A stretch of 39,429 nt of DNA from Rhizophagus sp. LPA8_4_AMF (taxonomy: Eukaryota; Glomeromycota; Glomeromycetes; Glomerales; Glomeraceae). Location: assembly GCA_021464525.1 (NCBI GenBank), contig JADRCO010000277.1, forward strand, positions 1 to 39,429. The letters run 5' to 3'. A program made the position numbers and the translations under genes. Below, piece after piece: positions 1 through 11,259 of this stretch (position 1 is its first letter; each line of letters opens with the position of its first letter). The notes under the pieces are model-generated. The model was not told the DNA's origin and did no database searches. It was given only the letters and a program-made list of their open reading frames with translations.

Positions 1-125
1 CATTATTTTGTAACTTTACAGTTCGTAATACTTCGAAGGTCCTGTAAACCTACAAAATATTACATAGACGTAAATTTACGCAATATTATGCCTGTTTTAA
101 TTTGCTGATGTAGTTAGAGATAGGT

Positions 126-328
126 TCTGATCATCCATTCAATCCATTATTTCATCTGATCACGTAATATTGATCACTGATATGCAGATTATTTCTTTTT
201 TTGGTAATACCTATTCTACAAAAATATTTTTCTAAAAATAGATCTTACCAATTTTGGGAATTTATGTAATATTTGACTCAAAAAGGAAATGATTAACATA
301 AATCATGTGATTTGACTGGATGATCAGA
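126..328. repeat. Small inverted-repeat element (MITE-like)
   Basis: The sequence TCTGATCATCCATTCAA at about 126-142 returns in inverted orientation as TTTGACTGGATGATCAGA at 311-328, enclosing about 200 bases of A+T-rich DNA with no open frame. This layout fits a non-autonomous DNA transposon. No target-site duplication was resolved, so the ends are approximate. Confidence 0.4.
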
Positions 329-443
329 TTGATGTTTTCACTGGAGCCTACCTCTATTTATAGTCACAATTATGTAAAGAATATAATAAATTAGCTTGGC
401 ATCTAATAATTACAGAAAAATATAGTACATCTTATTAGAATTA

Positions 444-985
444 TCTCATCAAGACGAATTGAATGGTGGTAGTTTCATCTTTCTACGATCACTGGCTGTT
501 GGGCAATTCAACAAAATGTCAAAAATTGGCATTTTAATATTTCTTGATTTACGTTTATTGCGCTAAATAATATTTTATTAAATATCTCAGCATCTAGTAA
601 TAGTAAAAAGATGATTAATAGATCGTTGGAATCGGCTAAGTGAGATGAATCAAATGGTAGTAAGATCATCTTTTTATGATCGATATTGATAGAGTTACCG
701 CTTAAAATCCATTTAATAATTTTTAATTTTTGAAATTGATCTAGTGATTGGATTTTAATGAATTTTATATCATTAGATTCGCCTCATTAAGATAAATCAA
801 ATGGTGGTAAGATCATCTCTCTACGATCAATATTGACTAGTTTGTACTACTCAAAAACTATTTAATAATTTTTAATTTCAGAAATTGATCTAGTGATTGA
901 ATTTTGATGATCTTACTACCATTAGATTCGTCTCATTATGACGAATCGAATGGTGGTATCATCAGCTTTCTATGATCAATATTGG
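444..985. repeat. Four-unit diverged tandem repeat
   Basis: A core resembling CTCATTAAGACGAATCAAAT, followed by GGTGGTA, a TCATC(T) block and TACGATCAATATTG, occurs at about 444-505, 637-690, 781-835 and 931-985. The last two units lie in longer direct repeats with a period of about 149 bases, which also contain TTTAATAATTTTTAATTT and TTGATCTAGTGATT. Spacing of the earlier units is irregular (about 193 and 145). Units are too diverged and unevenly spaced for a CRISPR array. They are probably degenerate copies of a local mobile or satellite repeat. Confidence 0.5.
906..963. repeat. Imperfect palindrome (hairpin)
   Basis: The left arm at 906-932 (GATGATCTTACTACCATTAG then ATTCGTC) is mirrored by 940-963 (GACGAATCGAATGGTGGTAT then CATC), around a 7-base loop at 933-939. 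The right arm is three bases shorter. The palindrome overlaps the last unit of the 444-985 repeat, so each unit may have begun as half of an inverted-repeat element. Confidence 0.5.
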
Positions 986-1056
986 CGGAGTTATGATACA
1001 ATAATGTTTTAAAAATTATGTTAATTTTTGGCCAGAATTATGAATTATATATATAT

Positions 1057-1330
1057 GTTGTGCCTATAGATGGCCCCTAAATTGATTTTTTATAAATTAA
1101 TTTTGGCAAGTAATTTCAGCATTATGATATTTTTTAATATTTTTTATATAAATAATTATAAAATAATTAAATAATTTAATGTATTTTAAGTTAAAGAATT
1201 CAAAAAAACTTAAACAAAATTTCGGCTATTAAATAAATTAATTTCGGAGATTAAAAAACAATTTTGGCATTTCAGATTTCAGCTTCTAACCAAAATTAAA
1301 AAAGCAACTTCAGGGCCATTTATAGTTGTA
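1057..1330. mobile_element. MITE-like element A with about 45-nt inverted ends
   Basis: The stretch 1057-1106, containing CTATAGATGGCCCCTAAATT and TTAATTTTGG, is matched in inverted orientation by 1290-1330, containing CCAAAATTAAAAAAGC and GGGCCATTTATAGTTGTA. The enclosed bases have no coding potential. This fits a short non-autonomous DNA transposon. It directly abuts the next inverted-repeat element, so the two may be nested. Confidence 0.5.
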
Positions 1331-1331
1331 G

Positions 1332-1975
1332 CTCAGATCGATTCTTGTCTCAGATTAAATCTAATGCATCTCAGATTAAAATTGTCACCTGATACACCTT
1401 ATTTAAATTGTATGAATATAATCTGCTATAAATAAACTTTTTTTCCTATTAATTAAATTGCTTTTATATCATAAGTAAACCTATTTGTCACAATAAATTG
1501 CACATATTCTGAAATAATTTATATGTAATTTTAATTCATATTAAATATATATAGGGTAAATGCTAGGACAAGAGACCAAATCAACAAAAAATTTTTTTAA
1601 AATAATAAATATTCTGAGTCAAATAATCAGATCTACATCTATTTTACTTATAAATTTTTTTTTGAAAAAAATTTCAATTTGGTTCCTTTTCCCAGCACTC
1701 ATCCTATATTGTGAATATTATCTGAAAAATTTGCATTTATAAACACATTTTTTAATGAAGATTTCATAAGTAAACATTAATCCAATTAATCTAAAACTTT
1801 AGGATTGAATATTTGAAATACAGCAAATAAGTTTTATTAATAATTAAATATATATTATATTTAAAAATTTAATGTTTAATTGTAACCAACTTTTTATTGC
1901 AAAGTGAGGTGCGTCAGATAACGATTTTAATCTGAGGTGCGTCAGATTTAATTTGAGGCAAGAATCAATCTGAGG
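1332..1975. mobile_element. MITE-like element B with about 70-nt inverted ends
   Basis: Left arm 1332-1400 (CTCAGATCGATTCTTGTCTC, CAGATTAAATCT) is matched by inverted right arm 1903-1975 (AGATTTAATTTGAGGCAAGA, ATCAATCTGAG). The interior of about 500 bases is low-complexity A+T. Its only sizeable open frame (1560-1742) is repetitive Phe/Leu/Ile and not credible as a gene. A sequence close to TATATATGTTGTGCCT at the left of element A pairs with AGGCATAACATATATA at 1973-1988, so A and B may be parts of one composite element of roughly 940 bases. Confidence 0.5.
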
Positions 1976-2291
1976 CATAACATATATAAGAAATTTTTTA
2001 TATAGTCACATCTTATTATAATCATGGAAAATAGCTTGTCCCAAATGTGTGACTATAGAGAGTTGACTGTATTTCTTTTAGATCAGAAAAAGACCAAGTA
2101 GCTGGTACTTTATTAATAGATGTACATAACTTCAAGAATTTTTTATTCAGAATATACTAAACTTGTTGCAGCAAAGAAGTCAATGGCTATTTTTATTACA
2201 ATGAAAAAAAATGAAAATGAAAAGCCAGTTAAATGAAAAAAAAGGTGCAATAGTAATAATTAGTAATTAGTAACTGAATTATATGTTTTAT

Positions 2292-2973
2292 TAGAATTTT
2301 ACTTTAGAAGATGAAGAACATTGTGACGAATCATTAATTTTAAAGACTGGCAACAGTAATAAAATTCCAAAAGTATTAGATATTTCTATAATTGGTCAAA
2401 AGATTGCAAAAATGTTACAGAATTGTGAAAAGAAACATGGTGTTTTATGCATAATAGACATTATTTAAAAGATCATAAACCTCATGTTGAAATAAGCAAT
2501 ATGATATTTTCAACTTGGGCTACAGAAATGGTTAATCAATTTAATTTATATTTATGCTTTAATTCTTTAATTAATGTATAATTTCAAAAAATATTTAGTT
2601 TAATGGTTTTGCAACACTTAAAGAACCACCAATACATCCTTTATTTGCATATTCATCAAGAAATAGATTTCAGCCTTGGCATACTTTATCACAAGTTTCT
2701 AATGATTTACAAAATCTGATGAAATGGCTAATCCTTTTTTTCTAATTTTTTTCAAGGATTATTTACTTCCCATTTATCACAATTACAATCATCTCCTTTA
2801 ACATCTTACAATTCTATGATGCCTTAATTATTTTTAACAGAATCTTCAATGATTGAATTTTTACAACAAATAGACAAAGTAGGGAAATCAGAAGATTACT
2901 ATTTTAAATTTTTAAAGGAATTTGAAAAACAAAGAATTAAAGTCAAACATTTGCATAAATTGAGTGACAAATA
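2292..2973 (+). pseudogene. Broken fungal coding fragment, function unknown
   Basis: Three stretches read like protein. 2292-2467 gives a segment with NFTLEDEEHCDES and CEKKHGVLC. After a frame change, 2450-2540 gives NRHYLKDHKPHVEISN and TWATEMV. Beyond a likely intron ending TTTAG near 2598, 2599-2725 gives GFATLKEPPIHPLFAYSSRN. A last stretch, 2743-2973, contains FLQQIDK, DYYFKFLKEFEKQRIKVKHL and one in-frame stop. The tail resembles the helical end of a SAM-like domain, but that is a weak impression. At least one frameshift and one internal stop make it a remnant, probably of a repeated gene family or a transposon-associated protein. Confidence 0.45.
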
Positions 2974-3164
2974 ATTTGAAGCAACAATAATTGAAAATAT
3001 TGAGACAATTAGACATAAATTTTGACATTGTTGAAATTGTTTATGTTTTATTACAATAAATTGACATTTCATTCTTTCTAAAAAAAAAATTTTATTTTAT
3101 TTACAAATTGAATTCTATATTTTATAACTAAATTTTTGTTATTTTACATGTTATAAAAATGGTT

Positions 3165-4341
3165 TTAAAAATATCCAGATCCTCTAAAATAACCTTTTGC
3201 CATTTGAGGAGTAATCTGAGAGCAAGCTATAAGTAAAGGATACATAGGATTATAACTAACATCTACAAAATACCGATTTCTTTTCAAAAATTGTTTGATT
3301 GTAGCAAAGTCAGCCTCAATTGGATTGAGATCAGGCGAATAGGGTGGTAAAAACTCAACTTTTACCAAAAGCATCTAAATAATCAAGTAGTTCTTGATCA
3401 TGATGTATTTTAGCATTATCAAGAACTAAAACATTATTTTTACTCGGAAAAGGATTCATCTGGGGAAGCTATAATATATAAATAATATTAGATTTTAGTG
3501 TTAAATATAATAATGATTGTATTTATCTAAAATAAAATACTTACTACTTGTGAAACAACAAATTCTTTAATAGAACAAGTATAGCTGCTTAGATATTATA
3601 GAAGGTAGCTGCACGAAACAAAGGTTTAATGCAGGTAGAAGAGTATACCTTTTACCTCTGACAAAAACTACCTTTTTTGACGCTCTTGAACTTACTCTAG
3701 AATAACAATATAGACGTGTCATTGTACGTTCACCTTTTGAAGACTCATCCATAAATACTAATTGATCAGTTCTATAATGACCTATAGTTGCAATAAATGC
3801 ACCTCTTAATAATTCATTTCTTTCTGCAGATGCTTTATGCAACTAATAAAATAATAAAGAGGATTAGTTTATTGGTTTACATATAATATATGTATTAAAA
3901 TTGCAAAAATATGTACCTTTTTACGCGTAATTCCACAATAAGCTAATGATCTCCATAATGTTGGAACTGAAACACGCTTTCCAGTTCGTATTTGTATTTT
4001 TTCAACAAATTCATCAAGATAATAATCAACATGTTCACGAACAATTTCATGTAATATCTGATAAATAATAATATAACAGAATAATTAGTAATAAATACTT
4101 ACAACAAACAAAATTTCTCAAACAATTCTTACATTCATGTCATTTCTACTAAAAACTTTTTTTCGTCCTGGTATACGTCGCCATGGATTTACAACACAAC
4201 CTCATTTTGCATATATACGAAGAACTCTTTTGACTAATGTTCCTCCAATGTAAAGTAATTTAACAATTTGTTTTTTGAATATCCATCATTATATAAAAGT
4301 ATTACACGCCATTTGAGATCTTCTGCTATAGCTTTAGCCAT
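3165..4341 (-). pseudogene. Decayed Tc1/mariner-type (IS630-like) DDE transposase
   Basis: Read on the minus strand from ATG at 4341-4339, the exons are approximately 4341-4133, 4057-3917, 3842-3545 and 3468-3165, joined by GT-AG introns. Part one (MAKAIAEDLKWRVILLYNDG) is the helix-turn-helix start. Part three has FMDESSKGERT with the first catalytic Asp. Part four has NNVLVLDNAKIHH with the second Asp, then FLPPYSPDLNPIEADF with the final Glu roughly 34 residues later, the DD34E layout of the DDE_3 family. It is dead. There is a frame change in the first exon and a TGA near 4202-4204 where a Trp is expected. The third exon drifts out of frame at its end, with a stop at 3567, and there is another frameshift near 3365. 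No flanking terminal inverted repeats were identified. Confidence 0.8.
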
Positions 4342-4735
4342 TGTATCTCTAAAAGTATCTACAAAAAGAAAATTTAGAAAATCTCAAAAAAAAGGAATAT
4401 ATAGCTTGAAAACCAACTTTTATTTAGTCAATATTGTACCTGAAACTTGGTAAATACGTGGTTTATAGTAAAACATTTATAAAATCGCGAGAAATTACAA
4501 GAAACTAAACATAACAAAAAGTTTTATGAGAATAGTTCGTGAAAAAATATGAGAAATCGGAGAATTCAAAACCGATTTACATATTGTTACACAATCAGGG
4601 TAATTTGAAAACAGCGATAAATTGATAACGTGAAAGAACAAACGATTGGTTTCACTACACATTTAGTGTAACTTTCACCGGGTATCAATAAAATGCAAGT
4701 ACGCCACTCTCATAAAAGATTTTTCTTAAACAAAT
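4342..4735. other. Spacer upstream of copy 1
   Basis: About 390 bases lie between the dead transposase and the start codon of copy 1. I see no open frame of interest and no clear TATA box. The region must hold the promoter of copy 1, if the gene is transcribed. It shows no obvious similarity to the sequence upstream of copy 2. Confidence 0.35.
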
Positions 4736-4762
4736 ATGAATGAGAAAAATGATAAAATTAAC

Positions 4763-5110
4763 GTTATTTTCCATGTTCATTTGCCAGAATTTATTGAAAA
4801 TAATGGTAGACCCGTAGTTCTTGGCGACGGAAAAGAATTAGGATCATGGGAAAACCCTATTGTAAAACTTCATCAACCATATCTTGCAAATCCAACATAT
4901 TGGCGATCTGATCCAGTTATTATTTCGCTATCAAATTTCAACGAAATTCATGATATTCAGTATAAATACGCTATTTTAGTAAATAGATATGGTTTTCGTG
5001 TGAAATATGTGAAAGTGGAGATTTCGTTTGAAGGAAATGGCAATGTCAATCGCACTTTGGATATTAGGAGGTGTGATCAATTTAACATATGGAAATATAA
5101 TAATCTCCAT
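4763..5110 (+). other. CBM20-like domain, copy 1
   Basis: Residues about 10-125 of exon 1 carry the motif order of a CBM20 starch/glycogen-binding fold: a first strand VIFHVHLPE, then VVLGDGKELGSWENP, then the Tyr-Trp of PTYWRSDPVI, then IQYKYAILV. The LG-x-x-x-x-LGSW stretch is the most recognisable CBM20 signature. RNF213 proteins of animals carry such a domain near the N-terminus. Ligand binding here is inferred. Confidence 0.65.
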
Positions 5111-6010
5111 TCTGAAAAATATAGAATAAATGTAAACAATATCCGTGACTTTGCTTTTGTGGATTATATTTATAATGCTATAAGAGTAAATAACCTTAAA
5201 GAGAAAGTTTTGGATTATCAATATCTGTTAACTCATCACAAAGAACTTACGATACGCGCGTTAAATCTCAAATTCTTTATAGTTCGTGTCGATGATAGAA
5301 GAGAAAAACGACTTTTCTTATGTCTCCTTTTAAGTTATTTTATTACAAGGCAAGGCGTGTTACCAGGTCAATTTCCATCTGCATCATTGCTCAAGGCGCT
5401 ACATGAATACAAATTAGAAGATTTTCCTTTAGACGCCAAAGATCATATGTATACTGCTATTACGTCTTTAGTCCAGCATAATGCCCTTCAGATGAGGTTT
5501 GATTGGCTCGTTATTTTTACGATTGCTGCTAAAGTCGATCCTAATTTTGATTTCATTGAACACTTAAAAGCTCTAATATATCCTGATGATAATTTGTTAG
5601 CTCAGTTTATTAAAGAAACTGAAATGACTATTAAACCTTATATTAATAATTTTGAGTTTGGAGCTTACGTTAAACTTGCCAAGGTAAAATTAGAATATTT
5701 TTAATTATATTAATTTCGAAATTTTATGATTTTATAGGAAAATATTTAGTGAATTTTTTTTTTTAGTGGTTGATCCAATTATGTCATAATATGGATTCTC
5801 TTTTTAAACTTTGGAATGATATTCTTTTACATAATAATATATTTGACGAAAGAGTCACTAAATGTTTTACTGAACGAGTTCGAGCAAATATTTCTCATGG
5901 TGAAGCTGTTGATTTAGAATACCACTTCAAAAGATTTCCAAAAGATTATCGAGATCGATTTTCTGGAGTTTTCCGAGATCAAGTTATATTTTTACTTGAA
6001 AGTCCAAATA

Positions 6011-6075
6011 GTAAGTGGACATATGAAAATATCATAGTCTGGATTGGCACAGTGAGGAAGTTATTCAATCATTAG
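6011..6075 (+). other. Frame break in exon 2 of copy 1, possible new intron
   Basis: Aligned with copy 2, about 22 bases are missing just after GAAAATAT (near 6029). The upstream frame then runs into TAG at 6073-6075, and the homologous protein (SLDWHSEEVIQSLELIS) continues in another frame. A perfect donor GTAAGT begins at 6011 and an acceptor ends at TTAG 6072-6075. Removing these 65 bases would rejoin the correct frame. Copy 2 has no GT at this point, so the site would be specific to copy 1. Confidence 0.55.
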
Positions 6076-7026
6076 AGCTAATATCTCAGTCACATACTTT
6101 GGAATTATTAAATATATTTCCAGAAATTTTAGACGATTGGTTCCGTAGTGATTTTTCAGACACCAAAGAGAAAAAGATACCAAAAATTTGTATAATTTGG
6201 TTTAAAAATCTTTTACTCAAGCTTGATGCAAAAACAAGCAATAAAAAATCGTCAAATAATAGCAATTTTATTTTTTCGGTATTTCAACAATTAGATCTTA
6301 TGTATCCTTTGCTTGGTCAAAGAATTAATATTTGGCGAGATTTAACAGCAATTTCCATAGGTAGAGTGAAGAATTGTTCAGAAGATCGAATCTTTGCTGC
6401 AACTAAATTAATAGTACAAATAAAACAAGATAATGTTAAAGAATTATTTTTAGAGATGGTAAAGGACATATTAAACAAGACTACTCAACAAACTCACGAT
6501 CAGTTGCTAAACAAGATACGCATTATTTGCGATTGCAGAACAACCAAGACTCTAGACGTTCCAAATATGTAAGTTGCTTGTAATAATTTTTTGTTTATTA
6601 AATATGTGTAATGCTTTAATTTTTATTGTTTACTAATAAATTGTTAGGATGAGCGAAGATATATTGTGTCATATTATGACTAGATTAGAAAGCCTATCGA
6701 CTGCATTCAGCGCTTCAGAGCATTATTTAAATATTTTAAAGGCTAGTTGCTTTTGGAATATTATATTAAGCGCTACTGGAAGCGTCGCAAAACTTAACTC
6801 AAATCTATTTGTTAAAAATATTAAAACGTCTCTTAACGAACTGGCTAGTTTACTTCGTGAAAAAGCTATTGATATCCAATTATTACAACAAATTTTAGAA
6901 TATGAAGACGAATTTCTGTTTCGGCATTTTGACGCAGCTAAGAAAGCATTGGGAGACGTAATTGTCTCTCGAGATGAAATTGCAAATCTTAGAAAAATAT
7001 TTAATAATTATCAATCTCAACTCGAT

Positions 7027-7100
7027 GTACTTCCATGTTTTATTGCGGATTTTGTCTATCCGAGAAAGTAACGGATGTGCAAAGTTTAGATAAAATAAAG
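7027..7100 (+). other. Frame break in exon 3 of copy 1
   Basis: Relative to copy 2, one base is missing near 7041, so the frame ending DNYRFW-like sequence stops at TAA 7069-7071, while the homologous FYCGFCLSEKV reading continues in the next frame. A further block of about 33 bases is absent in frame near 7080. Splicing from GTACTT at 7027 to AAAG at 7100 would restore frame, but both sites are weak. Confidence 0.55.
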
Positions 7101-9099
7101 GCGAAACAAGTGTCAGATTATTTGGCGTTCCATGAGGAAACTTTGGAGAGTGCAAAACGTTGCTACAAGTTCCGCCAATCTCAAATTTTTCGAAATATCT
7201 TTGAGGCTTGTATTAAGGAAGATACTGCAGCAACAAAGGTGAAGTATATAGCACAAACGTTAATACCAATTGTTTTTGAAAAGTATGATGCTATGTGCAA
7301 ACAACTTGAAGAATGGGAAAAACTCAAATGTTGGGATATGTTTTTGTTTTGGAAAAATGTTGAGAATATCAATGCGGAACTTGATTTAATAGAAGGCTGT
7401 AAAAAATATAAAAGCCAAGAATTTATGCAAACACTTGAACGACTTTTAAAAACTCCAAACTGGATCGAAAGACTTGAGGAACTTGAAAAAGTTATGGAAA
7501 TCTTCGGAGTACCGCATAATGAAGATAATTTGCTATCAGAATCAATTCGTATTTTAAAAGAAGTAGAACTTGGGCAAATAAATAATTTTTTTCATTGTCC
7601 TAATAGAAGTCTTTCTAACGTTAATCAAGATTGCTGGGAATTGATAAGAGTACTATCAAATGCTAATGATTTTATAATATTCTTTAAAAAAAATTCCAAG
7701 CACGATATTAAAAATTTGATTAATGGCATTGATGAGGTTCAAGAAGATATGGTTTCATTACTTATTCAAGTCAGGCAATTTTTATTTCCTCTTATGAATA
7801 ATGAAATGGGAGGTATTGACAGTTTTTTAGTTGCATTATTAAATGTTGTGGAGAAGGATCCCACTTTAGGGGAGAAGATTGCATTATTTAATTGTAACGA
7901 TATAGCATTACGAAACATGTACAATAATATTCAATATCGTGAAGATATTTCGGAAAAAATTGAAAATGCCGTATTTAATGGTACTTTCATTTTTACACGT
8001 GAAGAAGAAAAAGATGATGAGTGCTTTATTTCATTAAAATATTTTTCTAAAACTAACGTGGTAATGTATAATATGAATGAAATCTTGGATTTACGTGAAC
8101 AAGCTCTTTTGGTTACAAATGAAGAATTTGTTATTCAAGTTAATATTGCGCAAGAAATAATTAATATAATGTCTTCGTTGATTCAAATTGGTCATTTTAA
8201 TTATAGAAAGTTTGAAAAGGAATTGCAAGGAACAGGTAATATGAAAGATTATCAAAAATTATTAAAAGATGAATTCAAAAAATGGTAAATATGTCATTTA
8301 TATATTACTTATTAATTATCTCTATGAATTAATTTTAATTTTACGAATTAATAGGGAGGATATAGTAGACCGTGCGCAAGGAAAATGTTATTACCTAACA
8401 TTCTTTACTACTCGCCAAATTTTGGCATTTTATGATTATTTTACGTCAGAAAAATTAGATAAGGAAAATGAAGAAGAGTGCAAAATATTGATTAGATTTG
8501 TGAACAATAAAGCTCAATTGCCATCTCATAATACTTTAAATGGATTTAAAGATCATTTTGAAATTCTTTGTGAAATTGGAAGTGAATTAGAAAAAATTTT
8601 TAGAGATATTCCAAAACAATCATGTAAACTTAGGGGTGTTGGACATGATATCATTACAAAAGGCAAATTATTTGTTGCGGCTTATACAAATAAGTCAAAA
8701 GTTTCAAACGTTATTATGTCACTATATGCTAATTATGGATATTATCCCGAGCCATGGCAAATTTTGATATGTACATCATCAACTATAATGGAGGAACTTA
8801 CGATTTTCATTAAAAGAAGCTTTTTTGCATCAAATAATGGATATAAAAATCGCATGTTTTGTATCGTGAATTTAGAACTATTAGATTTTGAATTACAATA
8901 TAATTTTATAAAATACATCAAAGTAATGCAATTGGAATACAAGAATAAAAATTATCTATTAACACTTCTATGTTATCGAAAATCTGAAATGTCTAATTAT
9001 ATTTTAGATCAATTTTCTTTAGAAGCTCAGGAGATTAACGAATTAGATGTTGAAACATTGCAAGAAGTTTATCAGGAATTATTTACAAATATAACATGT

Positions 9100-9140
9100 A
9101 TTTCTTCTGATTTATCTGGTCAAGGGAAAACTGAGTGGAT
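9100..9140 (+). other. First P-loop of the AAA array, copy 1
   Basis: Exon 4 encodes SDLSGQGKTEWIKE, a Walker A-like G-x-G-K-T with Lys at 9127-9129. It is followed by SKQKIPLSFLISDN, as in the AAA1/AAA2 region of RNF213 homologues. Assignment to AAA2 rather than AAA1 is uncertain. Copy 2 has PGQGKTE at 26331 onward. Confidence 0.55.
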
Positions 9141-10199
9141 AAAAGAGGCTAGCTATTCTAAACAAAAAATTCCACTCAGTTTCTTAATAAGCGATAATAT
9201 GGATCTTAAGTATCTTGTAAATAAGCTTAAGGCTTGTAAACTTAAGCAGATACAAAGCTTACATATCAATATTTTATCGGCTGAATATTCCGAAGAAGTG
9301 AACTTATTTTTATTTGAACTATTTTTTAAGTTAGTTTCATATAATAATGTAAGAGTTTCAATTCCTGATACTTTTATATTTATTGAGATATCATCTTCAG
9401 TAAATCGAAATTTGCTTAGACATCTTTCAATGTTAAGATTTCCGCATCATAAACATTTATATTGGAATATTAAAGATTTTAGAGTATCTCAAGAAGTAAC
9501 AAGTTCAATTCAGATTGTCTGTCGTCATTTGAAATTATATGATTTTGGAAAAATTGATACAAAAGAAATTTACGTTCAAGCGCAAGAATCTACCAAAGAT
9601 CCTTTATCACAAGATATATGTCAACATCTAATTATGAAATATTTTTTGAATGAAAATGATGAAAATGATAAAAATATTTCATCATTTAAATATATTGAAA
9701 TCTTCGTTAATATTTTATCGAATCAATTAATTAGACTCTCGTCAAGTCAATATTTCACAATAAACAATTTAAAATTAAATTTGAAAGAAACTAATATCAG
9801 ATCGACGATAATCAAATCATTATTAAGTACTTCAAAAAATTTCATAAATCAATCTATTAAAGCAAAAACGACTCAACTTAAGTCCTTAACTCCTAAATAT
9901 GAAAATGAGATTATTAAATTTGACAATTCATACGATTACATACTATTTTTTGATTCACACACTTCGAATTCTTTCACTGTATTATATCACGACAAGGATA
10001 AGGTTCCTGATAATATTAAATTGTTACTAAAGAGCCAAGTACCTGTTAGTCCGGAAAATTGGGAATTGGGTGATCATAATACAATGACTGCAAATGAACT
10101 TTTATTGAAACTAGAAGCAATAGCACGTGGTTCGAACAAAGAATTGAGTCTTCCAGAATATGCTTTATCTGTTGATAATCTGACAAAGATGGCCTTAAT

Positions 10200-10620
10200 T
10201 CTTTTAAGAGTACGTGCAAGCATTCCAGTTGTGATCTGTGGTGAAGCAGGATGTGGCAAAGTAAGTCTTTAGCTATTGAATAATTACAATTTGTTTTAAT
10301 ATAGACTATTTGACAAACTTTATTACATTATTTAGACAAGTTTGATTACATATTTGGCTATGATAGTTGAAGTTCAATTCTATACTCTTACCATTCACGC
10401 TGGAATTGATGAAAAATCTATTATGATATTTATGAATGATGCTTTGAAAAAAGCAGAAGGAGCTGAAATTTGGATATTGTTTGATGAAATAAATACGTGT
10501 AATCATTTAGGTTTACTTGCAGAAATAATATCCAATAGAAAATTTAAGGATAAGCTTATACATCCAAATATTCGGTTATTCGCTACTTGTAATCCATACC
10601 GTTGTCGTAAAAGAATTCAA
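10200..10620 (+). other. AAA3-like ATPase module, copy 1
   Basis: Walker A GEAGCGK ends exon 4 at 10260 and its Thr starts exon 5 at 10336, so a 75-base intron lies inside the P-loop. Walker B is WILFDEINTCN, with Asp-Glu intact, followed by the sensor-type FATCNPYR. Both ATP-binding and hydrolysis residues look intact in this copy, unlike copy 2. Confidence 0.75.
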
Positions 10621-11259
10621 AGTGAGACAATTAAAGACAAAAGACATGATGAAAACCAAATTAATCTTGTTTATCAAGTCAAACCACTTCCTGATCAAAT
10701 TTTGGATTATGTTTGGGACTTTGGTATTATAAAACCAAATGAAGAGTACAGATATATTCAAATTATGGTTGAAAAAGAATTAAGGGATAATTTAGCACAT
10801 CCCTTATTTTCTGAACTCTTATTTGCTTCTCAAAAATTCGTACGAAAAGTAGAGGAATCATATAGCGTTAGTCTACGTGATATAAAACGAGCTATAACGT
10901 TGGCGAAATTCTTTTATAATTCTCTTGAGAATCGACCAGCTTATAAAAAGGGACATATATACCCACCACCCGGTAATTCAACAATAAGGACTAGATCCTA
11001 TATTCTAGCACTTAGTCTTTGTTATCATTCTCGGTTACATAAAAAAGATTTACGTAATCAATATCGTCATGAAATGGAACAAATATTACAAAATCATAAA
11101 ATCAATACTGAGGAAAACATATTTGCTAAAATTATTCGTGAAGAACAAGAAGATTATATTAATAGAATGCGATGCCCACCTAATGTAGCAAAGAATGAAG
11201 CTTTATTAGAAAATGTTTTCACCACGATTGTTTGTATTTTGACCAGAATTCCTGTATTT

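Noticed and set aside
444-985. Regularly recurring repeats as a CRISPR array
   Set aside because: Eukaryotic context, irregular spacing, strong divergence among units and no cas-like genes.
1560-1742. 60-residue open frame
   Set aside because: Low-complexity Phe/Leu/Ile sequence inside an inverted-repeat element, with no family likeness.
4268-4453. 61-residue plus-strand open frame
   Set aside because: It lies antisense over the first exon of the transposase remnant, which explains its open frame.
6011-6037. A 27-base intron GTAAGT...CATAG in copy 1
   Set aside because: Far shorter than the 70-95 base introns seen elsewhere, and it does not restore the correct frame.
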